From Desulfuromonadales bacterium (lineage in GTDB: Bacteria; Desulfobacterota; Desulfuromonadia; Desulfuromonadales; Syntrophotaleaceae), in NCBI GenBank assembly GCA_013619105.1, contig JABXKU010000005.1:1-64000 (forward strand): 64,000 nucleotides of DNA, in the 5' to 3' direction. Positions 51,740-60,575 of this stretch are shown piece by piece; position 1 is the first letter of the stretch, and the number at the start of each line of letters is the position of its first letter. Below the pieces are notes generated by a model that worked only from the letters and a program-made list of their open reading frames with translations, was not told the origin of the DNA and did no database searches. The position numbers were made by a program, and so were the translations under genes.

Positions 51740-51815
51740 TTGCCAGCGACAACCATAAGATGGTATATCTTGCTGTTCCGTGAACCGCAGGAATCACCCC
51801 TGCGGTTTTTTATTT
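51740..51815 (+). promoter_or_regulatory. Candidate promoter and terminator-type attenuator before the ABC-F gene
   Basis: TTGCCA (51740-51745) and TATATC (51764-51769) are 18 bases apart. Just downstream AACCGCAGG and CCTGCGGTT pair around eight bases and run into TTTTTTATTTT, ending 24 bases before the ABC-F start codon. An intrinsic terminator so placed would either end an unseen upstream transcript or attenuate the ABC-F mRNA. Several ABC-F genes are known to be attenuated this way. Confidence 0.5.
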
Positions 51816-51838
51816 TCTAAACAGAAAGTATTACATCC

Positions 51839-53473
51839 ATGATCAGCGCCAACAACGTGGCTCTCGCCTACGGCAAGAGGGTCATTTTCAAAGATGTCAA
51901 CATCAAGTTCATTCCCGGCAACTGCTACGGCCTTATCGGGGCTAACGGGTCGGGAAAATCAACTTTTCTAAAGATTCTTTCCGGTGAAATCGACTCGGAC
52001 AAGGGTAATGTAGCGGTCGGTTCCGGCGAGCGGATTGGCATGCTGCGCCAGGACCACTTCGCTTTTGATGAAGAGACCGTCTTCAACACCGTGATGATGG
52101 GCCACCAGCGGCTCTATAAGATTATGGCCGAGCGTGAGGCGATCTATTCCAAATCAGAGTTCACCGAAGAGGACGGCATTCGCTCCGGAGAGCTGGAAGC
52201 CGAGTTTGCCGAGATCAACGGCTACGAGGCCGAGTCGGAAGCCGCGGTCCTGCTTAACGGTCTCGGCATCAACGAAGATCTGCGCCAAAAGAAGATGAAG
52301 GAACTCGAAGGGGGCGAAAAGGTCCGCGTGCTGCTGGCTCAGGCCCTGTTCGGCAATCCAGACATTCTACTTCTTGATGAGCCGACCAACCACCTCGATC
52401 TCAAATCGATCAACTGGCTGGAGGACTTTCTCTCCCGTTTCCAGAATACAGTCATTGTCGTATCCCATGACCGCCATTTTCTCAACCAGGTCTGCACCCA
52501 CGTGGCCGATATTGACTTCGGCAAGATTACTGTCTATGTGGGCAATTACGACTTCTGGTACGAGGCCAGCCAGATGGTGGTGAAGCAGAAGCAAGAAGAA
52601 AACCGCAAGACCACCGATAAAGCTAACGACCTCAAGGCATTTATTCAGCGCTTCAGCTCCAACGCCTCCAAGGCCAAGCAGGCCACCTCGCGGAAGAAAC
52701 TCCTCGACAAACTGACCATCGAAGACATGCCTGTTTCCTCCCGCAAATACCCCTTTGTGGTATTCACCCCGGAGCGTCCCTGCGGCGACATCATTCTTGA
52801 AATCAAGGATCTGTGTAAAACCGTCGACGGAGTCAAGGTGCTGGATAATTTCAGCCTGACCGTCAATAAAGGGGACAAAATCGCCTTTGTCGGAGGCGAT
52901 AGCGTGACCAAGACCACCCTCTTTCAGATCCTGGAGGGAGAGATCGAGGCTGACAGCGGCAGTTTTCGCTTCGGTATCACCATCACCCCGGCCTATTTTC
53001 CCAAAGAGAACCGCCGCTATTTTGAAAATGACCTGAACCTTATCCAATGGCTAGGGCAGTTCGCCCCCACCGAAGGGGAAAGTTTTGCCCGGGGCTTCCT
53101 CGGCCGCATGCTCTTTTCCGGCGACGAAGCGACCAAGCAGTCCAGCGTCCTCTCCGGCGGGGAGAAGGTTCGCTGCATGCTCTCCAAAATGATGCTCATG
53201 GCAGCAAACGTTTTAGTGTTCGATGAACCGACCAACCACCTCGACCTCGAATCGATCACCGCCCTCAACGAAGGGCTGATCGAATTTTCAGAGGTGATCC
53301 TGTTCGCCACTCATGACCACAAGTTTCTTTCCACGGTCGCCAACCGTATCGTCGAATTCACACCAAAGGGCTTTATTGAACGGTCCATGACCTTTGGCGA
53401 ATACCTCGAAAGTGCGGATATAGCTAAAATCAGAAAAGAGCACTTTCAAGGGGAAGCCTGTCTGGCCCTGTAA
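51839..53473 (+). CDS. ABC-F family ATPase, YbiT-like
   Basis: This 544-residue protein has two ATP-binding cassettes and no membrane domain. Cassette 1 shows Walker A GANGSGKST, signature LEGGEKVRV and Walker B LLLDEPTNHLDL. Cassette 2 shows a variant Walker A GGDSVTKTT, signature LSGGEKVRC and VLVFDEPTNHLDLES. The inter-domain linker (about 230-300) is lysine-rich. The variant second P-loop is usual in the YbiT branch. ABC-F proteins bind the ribosomal E site and relieve stalls or antibiotic blockage. A terminator-like leader hairpin suggests regulated expression. Confidence 0.93.
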   Translation: MISANNVALAYGKRVIFKDVNIKFIPGNCYGLIGANGSGKSTFLKILSGEIDSDKGNVAVGSGERIGMLRQDHFAFDEETVFNTVMMGHQRLYKIMAEREAIYSKSEFTEEDGIRSGELEAEFAEINGYEAESEAAVLLNGLGINEDLRQKKMKELEGGEKVRVLLAQALFGNPDILLLDEPTNHLDLKSINWLEDFLSRFQNTVIVVSHDRHFLNQVCTHVADIDFGKITVYVGNYDFWYEASQMVVKQKQEENRKTTDKANDLKAFIQRFSSNASKAKQATSRKKLLDKLTIEDMPVSSRKYPFVVFTPERPCGDIILEIKDLCKTVDGVKVLDNFSLTVNKGDKIAFVGGDSVTKTTLFQILEGEIEADSGSFRFGITITPAYFPKENRRYFENDLNLIQWLGQFAPTEGESFARGFLGRMLFSGDEATKQSSVLSGGEKVRCMLSKMMLMAANVLVFDEPTNHLDLESITALNEGLIEFSEVILFATHDHKFLSTVANRIVEFTPKGFIERSMTFGEYLESADIAKIRKEHFQGEACLAL

Positions 53474-53523
53474 CGGGCCGGCCGACAGCGCCTGTTAAAT
53501 TGAACGTGTCTGCCCAGCTCGTG

Positions 53524-53696
53524 TTCATCCGGAAACCCAGGATGGACACAGCGCCGTTTTCAGATAGGAAACGAGCAATTTTCTCCAAGGTCAAGAAAAT
53601 CAAGCGATTGCGCGGAGGCGTAGCTGTTTACGCCGCACAAGCAAGTATGCAGATTGACGCTGAGATTGGGGGAAAGGGCCGTTTCCTGATGAAAAC
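53524..53696 (+). repeat. Dispersed palindromic repeat, copy C
   Basis: It runs from TTCATCCGGAAACCCAGGAT through the left end GTTTTCAGATAGGAAAC, the central hairpin GGCGTAGCTGTTTACGCC, to GGCCGTTTCCTGATGAAAAC. It is full length. An open frame reads through it into the downstream methyltransferase gene, but the gene's own ribosome-binding site lies after the repeat. Confidence 0.92.
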
Positions 53697-53718
53697 CAGC
53701 TCGCAGAAGGAAACAGTC

Positions 53719-54417
53719 ATGGCCCTACCCTGGAAAATACTCGATCGTTTTGACACCCAAGACGAAGGGATTCTTGAACTGCGTCAGCGCGGCAAAGGGG
53801 ACTATCTTATCACCGTCGGCCCCCAGGTGTTGATGAACAGCAAAGCGCAACGCTCCGAAATCGCCCTAGGCGAACTCGGCTGCAAGGGCCTGCTGAATCA
53901 ACCAAATCCTAAGGTTCTAGTTGGTGGACTCGGCATGGCGATCACCCTGCGGGCGGTACTCGACGTCCTTCCCGAATCTGCTCAAGTCGTGGTGGCCGAG
54001 CTAAATCCCAAGATTCATGAGTGGTGTCTTGGACCGTTGGCTGAATTAACCGATGGGGCCGCAAGCGATCCCCGAGTAACGGTCGAAATTGCCGACGTGA
54101 CGGAACTCATCCAGCAATCGCCCAGTGAAACTTTTGACGCCGTGATCCTTGATCTCTACCGGGGGCCCCACCCAAAGACTGATAAGCGCAACGATCCGAT
54201 TTATGGCAGCCGTGCCATAGAACGAACTCGGGCGGCAATTAAACCCGCTGGAACCTTTGCCATCTGGGGCGAAAACCCCGATGCGGGATTCGAACGTCGC
54301 CTCGCCGCTGCCGGCTTTACGGTTCGCTGCGAAAGGCACGGCAAGGGGGGCTACCGCCATGCTGTCTGGATCGCAAAAAAAGGGAAAACCCAAACTCAAC
54401 CTAACCGCAGGCAATAG
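53719..54417 (+). CDS. Spermidine-synthase-like methyltransferase-fold protein (paralogue 1)
   Basis: From ATG 53719 (GAAGGAAAC upstream) the protein has 232 residues. It carries the spermidine synthase-like core: VLVGGLGMAITLRAVLDVLP (SAM/dcSAM-binding loop, about 66), VVVAELNPKIHEW (about 90) and FDAVILDLYRGPH (about 135), where the D of LD is the usual active-site region. It is shorter than true spermidine synthases and lacks their N-terminal beta domain. It is clearly related to the gene at 60576-61277 (same VLVGGLGM and VVVAEL blocks). Its substrate is unknown. The S4-domain gene follows 47 bp downstream. Confidence 0.78.
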   Translation: MALPWKILDRFDTQDEGILELRQRGKGDYLITVGPQVLMNSKAQRSEIALGELGCKGLLNQPNPKVLVGGLGMAITLRAVLDVLPESAQVVVAELNPKIHEWCLGPLAELTDGAASDPRVTVEIADVTELIQQSPSETFDAVILDLYRGPHPKTDKRNDPIYGSRAIERTRAAIKPAGTFAIWGENPDAGFERRLAAAGFTVRCERHGKGGYRHAVWIAKKGKTQTQPNRRQ

Positions 54418-54464
54418 AAGCCACCGCGCGGATGAGTCCAAAGAGCTATAAGAAAGGCACCGCT

Positions 54465-54674
54465 ATGGAAGAATTTGATCTGCAGGGACGGGAATTCGTC
54501 GAACTAAACAGCCTGATGAAGCTGACCGGGATGTGCCACAGCGGTGGCACCGCTAAAATGAAGATCGCTGAAGGAATTGTTACCGTCGACGGCCAAGTAG
54601 AATTACGTAAACGCTGTAAAATCCGCTCAGGCCAGATTATAGAATATGAAGGACAGAAGGTCACTGTTATCTAG
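54465..54674 (+). CDS. Small S4-domain RNA-binding protein
   Basis: The 69-residue protein from ATG 54465 is a single S4 RNA-binding domain (FVELNSLMKLTGMCHSGGTA and then IAEGIVTVDGQVELRKRCKI), like YbcJ or YaaA-type proteins. Such proteins bind structured RNA, often in the ribosome. It probably shares the methyltransferase transcript. The frame is open 11 codons upstream, but the chosen ATG has AAAGG at a proper distance. Its TAG stop is the first sequence of repeat copy F. Confidence 0.88.
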   Translation: MEEFDLQGREFVELNSLMKLTGMCHSGGTAKMKIAEGIVTVDGQVELRKRCKIRSGQIIEYEGQKVTVI

Positions 54675-54812
54675 TTTCCGTCCGAAAACGGCTCTTTTCC
54701 GCCGTGGCGGCGTCAATCTTCGAACTTGCTTGTGCGGCGTACCGGTGTACGCCTCCGCGCAAGCCCTTGTTTTCCTTGCCACAACGCAAAATCCCTCGTT
54801 TTCGACTCGGAA
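54674..54812 (-). repeat. Dispersed palindromic repeat, copy F (diverged)
   Basis: In minus orientation it carries GTTTCCGTCCGAAAACGGCT, CGGCGTCAATCTTCGAACTT, the hairpin GCGGCGTACCGGTGTACGCC and an altered outer end (TCGTTTTCGACTCGGAAAC). The match to the family is clear in the hairpin and terminal regions but weaker in between. With copy C it brackets the methyltransferase and S4 genes in opposite orientation. Confidence 0.75.
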
Positions 54813-54879
54813 ACCTCCCCGGTGTTCTTATGGAGCTTCCGGATGATCACCATCTGATAGATTTAGTGATAGCCTCAAC

Positions 54880-54938
54880 AAAAAAGGGTCAAGTCACCCG
54901 AAGCCAGCTATCGGCTTCGGTGACTTGCCCTTTTTTGC
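54880..54938. terminator. Bidirectional terminator between the S4 and rhodanese genes
   Basis: AAGTCACCCGAAGCC and CGGCTTCGGTGACTT form a long stem, extended by AAAAAAGGG and CCCTTTTTT, around a small loop. Convergent genes flank it, so it serves both strands. Confidence 0.93.
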
Positions 54939-54959
54939 AATTTACACCGTTGTACGTGG

Positions 54960-55472
54960 CTACTGCACCGTGGCCACCGGATAATCGGACTCTATCCAGC
55001 CCTTGATGCCGCCGGGCATGCGATATACGTTGTTGTAGCCAAGTTTGACCGCCCACATGGCCCCATTGTGGCTGCGGGTGCATTTGGTGAATCCGCAATA
55101 GAAGACGACGATCCGATCCTTATCGGGCCCAAGCAGGTCCAGCAGCTCATTCTGCATCTTCTCATCGAGGGTGGTCAGCTCCGGAATCGGGAATTCCATC
55201 TGCTTAGCCCCAGGAATGTGATTCTTTTTATAGCTCGCTTCAAAGGGCATGGTGTCGACAATCAACAGGCTCTTGCCAGCATCCATCCATGCCTTCAGCT
55301 CCGGAGTGACAACGACCTGGTAGGCACCGCGCTGCACCTCAGCATTAAAGGTAGCTGCGATCTTTTCCGTCTGCAGTTCCTTGGTACCCCAGGCAAAGGC
55401 GTTTCCCGCCAATAATACCAGGACAAAAAGGGTCAATGTCGCAGGGATGATCCTTCTCCATGTTCCAATCAT
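54960..55472 (-). CDS. Exported rhodanese-domain protein
   Basis: This 170-residue protein has a signal peptide (LTLFVLVLLAGNAFAW) and a single rhodanese domain (about 50-168): LKAWMDAGKSLLIVDTMP, HIPGAKQMEFP and the active-site loop VVFYCGFTKCTRSHNGA, with the catalytic cysteine in FYCG (about 126). The loop holds a second cysteine four residues on, so a disulfide or persulfide relay is possible. It is encoded 12 bp after a MauE-like membrane protein, so the two likely act together in periplasmic sulfur or thiol chemistry. Confidence 0.88.
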   Translation of the reverse strand: MIGTWRRIIPATLTLFVLVLLAGNAFAWGTKELQTEKIAATFNAEVQRGAYQVVVTPELKAWMDAGKSLLIVDTMPFEASYKKNHIPGAKQMEFPIPELTTLDEKMQNELLDLLGPDKDRIVVFYCGFTKCTRSHNGAMWAVKLGYNNVYRMPGGIKGWIESDYPVATVQ

Positions 55473-55484
55473 AGTTGTTCCCTT

Positions 55485-55967
55485 CTAGATGATTTTTCTA
55501 AATTTCATAAGCAAGTCGGCCCCCTGTTCACACTTAAAGCGCAGAAACCGATGCAAAAAAAGACTGCCGCAAACGGCAATCATAACGAAATCACGGTACA
55601 AGGCTTGCCTCAGGCTATCTTGCCCTTGCAGTTCTGACGTGGAAAAACAGCCGCAATCAATGTCGAGATTCTTAAGAATTCCGTACCAAAGAACGGTACA
55701 GAACATGAGAAGCATAGCGAAGATGACTGAAAGGGCACCAGGAATCTCAAACAGTAGGGCCATACCGGCCAAAAGTTCCAGGCCCGGAAGCCCGACAGCC
55801 ACCGGTGCCAGCAACGACTCGGGAACTAGATCGTACTGAGAGATCAGATTGGCAAAACCTTTAACGTCTGCCAGCTTGATGATGCCTGAGTAGGTGAAGA
55901 TGCCACCGACGGCGATTCGAGGAAGGTGATAGGAAAGGAGCTTGATTTTACCAATGCCGGATAACAC
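55485..55967 (-). CDS. MauE/DoxX-family redox-associated membrane protein
   Basis: The 160-residue protein has four membrane helices and the MauE/DoxX features RIAVGGIFTYSGIIKLADV, LPGLELLAGMALLFEI and the redox-like CGC motif in IDCGCFSTSELQG (about 105). MauE-type proteins support disulfide formation or electron transfer in the periplasm. It is cotranscribed with the exported rhodanese. Start ATG 55967 has no strong Shine-Dalgarno. The pair resembles membrane-linked thiol oxidation modules; the substrate is not known. Confidence 0.83.
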   Translation of the reverse strand: MLSGIGKIKLLSYHLPRIAVGGIFTYSGIIKLADVKGFANLISQYDLVPESLLAPVAVGLPGLELLAGMALLFEIPGALSVIFAMLLMFCTVLWYGILKNLDIDCGCFSTSELQGQDSLRQALYRDFVMIAVCGSLFLHRFLRFKCEQGADLLMKFRKII

Positions 55968-56149
55968 TATTTCACCGCCCCGTATGCTGCTTTTAACGAC
56001 TTGCTAACGAGGCTCGATAATAGTGAAATCCGGCGATAAGTCAAATTGATAATATCGAACCAGCGCATAGTTGATATCGCTTTTATCGATAGGAAGAAGA
56101 CGCAGGTATCCGGAAAAAATATCTAATTCCGGCCTACCGGCTAGTCAAC

Positions 56150-57004
56150 TCAACGCAGTAACAACACCGGAACCACGGATTGACGCAACATTGCGGTAGT
56201 GGTGCTGCCAATGAGCAGCCGCCGAATGCGCGAATGACCATAGGCCCCCATGATGATCAAGTCGATGTCATTATCTTGCTGATACTGCCGTAGAACGATA
56301 TCGGAGTCTCCGGGGACGATCGCAGTTGGAGCCTCTATTCCAGCATCTTCAAGGGTTTTACGAGCCTGCTCCAACTTGGCACGTTTCTCAGCCGTGTCGG
56401 ATCCAGCCATCACCAGATGGCAAGGCAAACCACGGAGCAGTGGACTGCCAGCGACCATATCAACCCCTTTGCGAGTCGTGGCGCTACCATCAAAAGCGAG
56501 CATTACCTGCTTGGGAGCGTTGAATTCTGCTGGGGTTACCAAAATGGGGCGCTTCATAGTGCGTACCACCCGCTCGAGATGACTGCCGAGGTGCTCGGAA
56601 GCAACAGAAGCCGCCTCCCCCCTCTGCCCAAGAACCAGCAGACGAATCCCTTCTTGTAACTCGGTCAGGGTTTCGACCAACCCGCCATGGCGCTGACACC
56701 CATCGACTGACTCATTCCCGGCGGCACGAGCACGATCTTTGGCGATAGACAGGATTTGTCTGCCCCGCTCCATGGCAAGTTTGTTGCGCTTTTCGTCGAG
56801 AGCCACCAACTCTTCTAGCAGCGACTCTCTGGCATCAAGACCAATACTGCCGCTGAGATCAATAGACGTTACTTCTTGCTTACGCTGTAAGGCATGAAGA
56901 AATTTAAGGGGCGCGTCGAGACGCTGTGACGCCCAAACTGCAGCATCACACACCGCGGGCGTATAGGAGGATCCGTCAATACAAGCGAGTACACGTGTTT
57001 TCAT
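56150..57004 (-). CDS. Tandem universal stress protein
   Basis: The 284-residue protein contains two UspA domains (about 1-145 and 155-284). The second has the complete ATP-binding motif GAYGHSRIRRLLIGSTTT (G-x2-G-x9-G-S/T); the first has a degenerate version (GQRGEAASVASEHLG). The N-terminus MKTRVLACIDGSSYTPAV is typical. It starts 12 bp after the SulP transporter gene, an arrangement seen in other bacteria, suggesting that Usp modulates the transporter. Confidence 0.92.
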   Translation of the reverse strand: MKTRVLACIDGSSYTPAVCDAAVWASQRLDAPLKFLHALQRKQEVTSIDLSGSIGLDARESLLEELVALDEKRNKLAMERGRQILSIAKDRARAAGNESVDGCQRHGGLVETLTELQEGIRLLVLGQRGEAASVASEHLGSHLERVVRTMKRPILVTPAEFNAPKQVMLAFDGSATTRKGVDMVAGSPLLRGLPCHLVMAGSDTAEKRAKLEQARKTLEDAGIEAPTAIVPGDSDIVLRQYQQDNDIDLIIMGAYGHSRIRRLLIGSTTTAMLRQSVVPVLLLR

Positions 57005-57016
57005 GGCATAGCTCCT

Positions 57017-58504
57017 TTAGTGTCCCATCAGACTTTCGATAGCCTCGGGCTTGTCATGGACCGCAAAACGATCCACCATGGTCTCGCTGGCTTTATTTAG
57101 ACCGACAACCTCGACTTCGGTACCTTCTCGTCTGAACTTGAGAATAACCTTATCGAGGGCGCCTATCGCTGTAATGTCCCAAAAATGGGCGCGACTAACG
57201 TCGATGAGAACCTTATCCACTGCCTCTTTGAGATCAAAAAAGGCAATGAAGCTTTCCGCCGATGTAAAAAAGATTTGGCCGACCACGGTATATTGTCGGA
57301 TCACCCCATCCCCTGAAAGCGTTGATCCAACATACAGGATTCTACTAATCTTGTAAGCAAAGTTCAGAGCGCTGATTAACACTCCCACCAAAACACCGAG
57401 AGCCAGGTTGTGGGTCGACACGACCACGACCACGGTTGCCGCCATCACCAGGCTGGAGCTCTTGGGGTTTTTACGCAGATTACGGATCGAATCCCAGCTG
57501 AACGTACCGATAGAGACCATGATCATAACCGCGACCAGAGCGGCCATGGGAATACGGGCCACCCAATCGCCTAGAAAGACCACCAGTATCAATAAGAAAA
57601 CACCGGCCAAAAGAGTAGACAGCCGCCCTCGACCGCCGGATTTGATATTAATAACCGACTGACCGATCATGGCGCAACCGGCCATACCACCCATGAAACC
57701 AGCAGCGATATTGGATACCCCTTGACCGACGCATTCGCGATTTTTGTTGCTGGTTGTATCGGTCAAATCGTCAACAATGGTCGCCGTCATCATCGATTCG
57801 AGCAGACCGACTACACACAGGGTTATGGCATAGGGAAAGATAATCGCCAGGGTTTGAAAGTTTAAGGGGAGATTAGGCAACAAAAAGATCGGTAAACTGT
57901 CGGGCAAAGCCCCCATATCACCAACAGTGCGCACATCAACGCCGAAAAAGAGGGTAAAGGCGGTCAGAACCACAATACAGACCAGAGGTGAGGGAATCAC
58001 CTTGGTGATATAGGGAAAGAGATAAATAAAGCCGAGACCAGCTGCCACCAGAGCGTAGACCTGCCATCCCACATGGGTGAGTTCCGGCATCTGCGCCAGA
58101 AAGATCAATATAGCCAGGGCATTAACGAAACCGATAACCACCGAGCGGGACACAAAACGCATTAACGTTCCGAGACGGAATGTACCGGCCAAAATTTGTA
58201 ACACACCGGTCAGCAGAGTAGCTGCTAACAGGTATTCCAAACCATGGGTTTTGACCAGGGTCACCATTAGCAGGGCCATGGCGCCGGTAGCTGCCGAGAT
58301 CATCCCGGGACGACCGCCGACAAAGGCCGATACCACGGCGATGCAAAAGGAAGCATAGAGACCCACCTTGGGGTCCACCCCGGCGATAATAGAAAAGGCA
58401 ATCGCCTCGGGAATTAATGCCAGTGCAACCACGATCCCAGAAAGAATGTCTCCCCGTATATTGGAAAACCAATCCTGGTGAAGCGAACTAATAGAAATAT
58501 TCAT
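57017..58504 (-). CDS. SulP-family anion transporter with C-terminal STAS domain
   Basis: From the ATG at 58504 the protein has 495 residues. The SLC26/SulP core holds about 12-14 membrane segments with the signature [20 protein letters not shown] (about 26-45) and [22 protein letters not shown] (about 285). A STAS domain follows (about 400-490; [20 protein letters not shown]). SulP transporters carry sulfate, bicarbonate or other anions; those paired with Usp are often suggested to be bicarbonate transporters, which remains inference here. An AGAGGA lies 12 bases before the start, a long spacing. Confidence 0.92.
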   Translation of the reverse strand: MNISISSLHQDWFSNIRGDILSGIVVALALIPEAIAFSIIAGVDPKVGLYASFCIAVVSAFVGGRPGMISAATGAMALLMVTLVKTHGLEYLLAATLLTGVLQILAGTFRLGTLMRFVSRSVVIGFVNALAILIFLAQMPELTHVGWQVYALVAAGLGFIYLFPYITKVIPSPLVCIVVLTAFTLFFGVDVRTVGDMGALPDSLPIFLLPNLPLNFQTLAIIFPYAITLCVVGLLESMMTATIVDDLTDTTSNKNRECVGQGVSNIAAGFMGGMAGCAMIGQSVINIKSGGRGRLSTLLAGVFLLILVVFLGDWVARIPMAALVAVMIMVSIGTFSWDSIRNLRKNPKSSSLVMAATVVVVVSTHNLALGVLVGVLISALNFAYKISRILYVGSTLSGDGVIRQYTVVGQIFFTSAESFIAFFDLKEAVDKVLIDVSRAHFWDITAIGALDKVILKFRREGTEVEVVGLNKASETMVDRFAVHDKPEAIESLMGH

Positions 58505-58733
58505 AACGATGAAATCCTCTAAAAATGCAACTGAACAAAACACTCCCCCAGACCGGACCTGGCGGCCAGAGTACTGAATAGAGAGCAGCCCAAAGGCCGA
58601 AAGAACCTCAGGCGGCTAAAAGAAGCATACTGGAAATGGACAAAAAGAAAATGCAGCAGGCAGGAAAAGCAGGCTTTTCGATCAGAATTCTTGAACGACA
58701 GGTAAACCGAACATATCTGCGGAACTGCGAAAC

Positions 58734-58765
58734 ATAACAAGCCATTGTTGCCAATGGCTTGTTAT
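58734..58765. other. Perfect 14-bp hairpin upstream of the SulP-usp operon
   Basis: ATAACAAGCCATTG and CAATGGCTTGTTAT are exact inverse complements around TTGC. The stem starts 230 bp upstream of the sulP start and 45 bp from repeat copy D. There is no T-tract in either direction, so it could be an operator-like palindrome or a remnant of a repeat. Confidence 0.7.
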
Positions 58766-58810
58766 AGATAAGTCAACAAAACAACCCTTCTGCAAGTTAG
58801 CGCCTAACGA

Positions 58811-59009
58811 GTGTCCATCCGGAAACTTTGGATGGATACAGTGCCCTTTCCGGATGGCCATAGTGCCGTTTTCATATGGGAAACGAGTAATTTTCTCCAA
58901 GGTCAAGGAAATCAAGCCCTTGCACGGAGGCGTAGTTGTTTACGCCGCACACGCAAGGGCGCGGATTGACGCCGAGATTGGGGAAAAGTGCCGCTTCCGG
59001 ATGAAAACT
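58811..59009 (+). repeat. Dispersed palindromic repeat, copy D (longest)
   Basis: It includes the outer hairpin GTGTCCATCCGGAAACTTTG-GATGGATACAG, a second partial outer unit (CCGGATGGCCATAGTGCC), the left end GTTTTCATATGGGAAAC, the centre GGCGTAGTTGTTTACGCC and the right end CCGCTTCCGGATGAAAACT. It lies between the divergent-facing ends of sulP and the helicase gene. The reading frames on it are not supported as genes. Confidence 0.92.
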
Positions 59010-59114
59010 AACTATAGAGATATACCAAAGGAGGAGCAAGCAGAAACACGGTAACACTGAAGCTGGATTCCCAATATCGGCTAGATCCGTGCCAGCACTA
59101 TAAACTGGGTGCGA

Positions 59115-60488
59115 TTATGATCTGTTTCCCCGGCGACCGTTTTTAGGGGCGAAGTAATTGGTTTCAGCTTTTTTTCGCGGGGTCGTAGTCGTCTTTTTCT
59201 TCACCCTGGCCTTAGTCGTCTTTGCCTTTGCAGGCCTGGCCGTGGCTTTCTTAGCTTTAGCGGGAGCCTTCTTAGCCTTACCGGGCGCCTTCCGTGAGCT
59301 GGCGGGCCTGTTGGTCACCTGATTGACTTTGATCCGCCCTCCCCCTTTGAGTTCCACCTTAGGAAAGCCAGGCAGAGTCTTTTGGGTAATGGCCTGCCGC
59401 AACAATGCTTCGATCGCCTTCAACACCGGCTGCTCTTCAGGGCAAACAAGGGAGATAGCCTCCCCATTCTCACCGGCCCGACCGGTACGGCCAATCCGAT
59501 GGACATAATCTTCGGCGACCTGAGGCAAATCGTAATTCACCACACGGGGCAATCCTTGAATATCTAGCCCGCGAGCGGCCACATCCGTGGCAACCAGCAC
59601 CCGCAATTCTCCCTTTTTAAATTCAGCTAAGGTACGGGTGCGAATGGACTGGCTTTTATTGCTGTGAATAGCAGCAGCCTTAATTCCATCAGAAAGCAAC
59701 TCTTCGGTCAACTTATCCGCGCCATAGCGGGTACGGGCGAAAACCAATACTTGCGTCCATTTTCCGGCGCGAATCAGGTCCGAAAGCATATCTTTTTTGT
59801 TTATACGCTGCACCGGATAAAGCACCTGAGCTACTGCATCAGCTGCGATATTTTTACGCGCCACTTCGATCCGCCGCGGCTCATCTAGCAGTTCATCGGC
59901 CAGCTGTTTGATGCTCTGAGAATATGTTGCAGAGAAAAGTAGCGTCTGACGCTCTACAGGCAGATATTCCGCGACTTTGAGGATATCATCGATAAAGCCT
60001 AGATCGAGCATCCGGTCGGCCTCGTCCAGCACTAGAAACTCGATCCGAGAAAGATTAATTGTGCCCTTCTCCATATGATCAAGTAAACGCCCCGGTGTAG
60101 CAACCACCATATCAACGCCTTGGTGCAGTCGGTCCATCTGCGTCCGAATATTCACCCCACCATAGATTTTGGTAGAACGCAGCGACAGGCGACGACCGAA
60201 ATATTGCATCTGGTCGCTGACCTGAGCGGCCAGTTCACGAGTCGGCACCAGAACCAGGGCTCTAGGGCGACGGCGCTTATCCTGGGGAACTTTTTCTCCC
60301 AGTTTCTGCACGATAGGCAGAGCAAAGGCCGCTGTCTTGCCGGTACCAGTCTGAGCGCCGGCCAGCAAATCACAGCCTTCGAAGATCACCGGAATGGCTT
60401 GGGTCTGAATGGGAGTCGGGGTGGTATAACCCTTATCCGAAATTGCCTTAAGCAATTGGTCGCATAGGCCGAGAGAATCAAAAGACAT
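59115..60488 (-). CDS. RhlE-type DEAD-box RNA helicase
   Basis: The 457-residue ATP-dependent RNA helicase has the Q motif (TTPTPIQTQAIP), Walker A AQTGTGKT, VLDEADRMLD, SAT (LFSATYSQ) and HRIGRTGR motifs. The last 75 residues form a lysine/alanine/threonine-rich basic tail (APGKAKKAPAKAKKATARPA) that should bind RNA non-specifically. RhlE-group helicases act in ribosome assembly and RNA decay, often induced by cold. It is single-gene, flanked by repeat copies D and (after one gene) E. Confidence 0.94.
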   Translation of the reverse strand: MSFDSLGLCDQLLKAISDKGYTTPTPIQTQAIPVIFEGCDLLAGAQTGTGKTAAFALPIVQKLGEKVPQDKRRRPRALVLVPTRELAAQVSDQMQYFGRRLSLRSTKIYGGVNIRTQMDRLHQGVDMVVATPGRLLDHMEKGTINLSRIEFLVLDEADRMLDLGFIDDILKVAEYLPVERQTLLFSATYSQSIKQLADELLDEPRRIEVARKNIAADAVAQVLYPVQRINKKDMLSDLIRAGKWTQVLVFARTRYGADKLTEELLSDGIKAAAIHSNKSQSIRTRTLAEFKKGELRVLVATDVAARGLDIQGLPRVVNYDLPQVAEDYVHRIGRTGRAGENGEAISLVCPEEQPVLKAIEALLRQAITQKTLPGFPKVELKGGGRIKVNQVTNRPASSRKAPGKAKKAPAKAKKATARPAKAKTTKARVKKKTTTTPRKKAETNYFAPKNGRRGNRS

Positions 60489-60575
60489 CGTTCAAAATCC
60501 TTATAAAAAGCGATGTGGTTGCACAACACCGAGTTCAGCTAGTAGATAAATTATTTGTTAAAAAAGAGGAACGAC

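Noticed and set aside
53500-53718. N-terminal extension of the methyltransferase into repeat copy C
   Set aside because: The extension is the repeat's own frame, shared by unrelated loci; the ATG at 53719 has its own ribosome-binding site.
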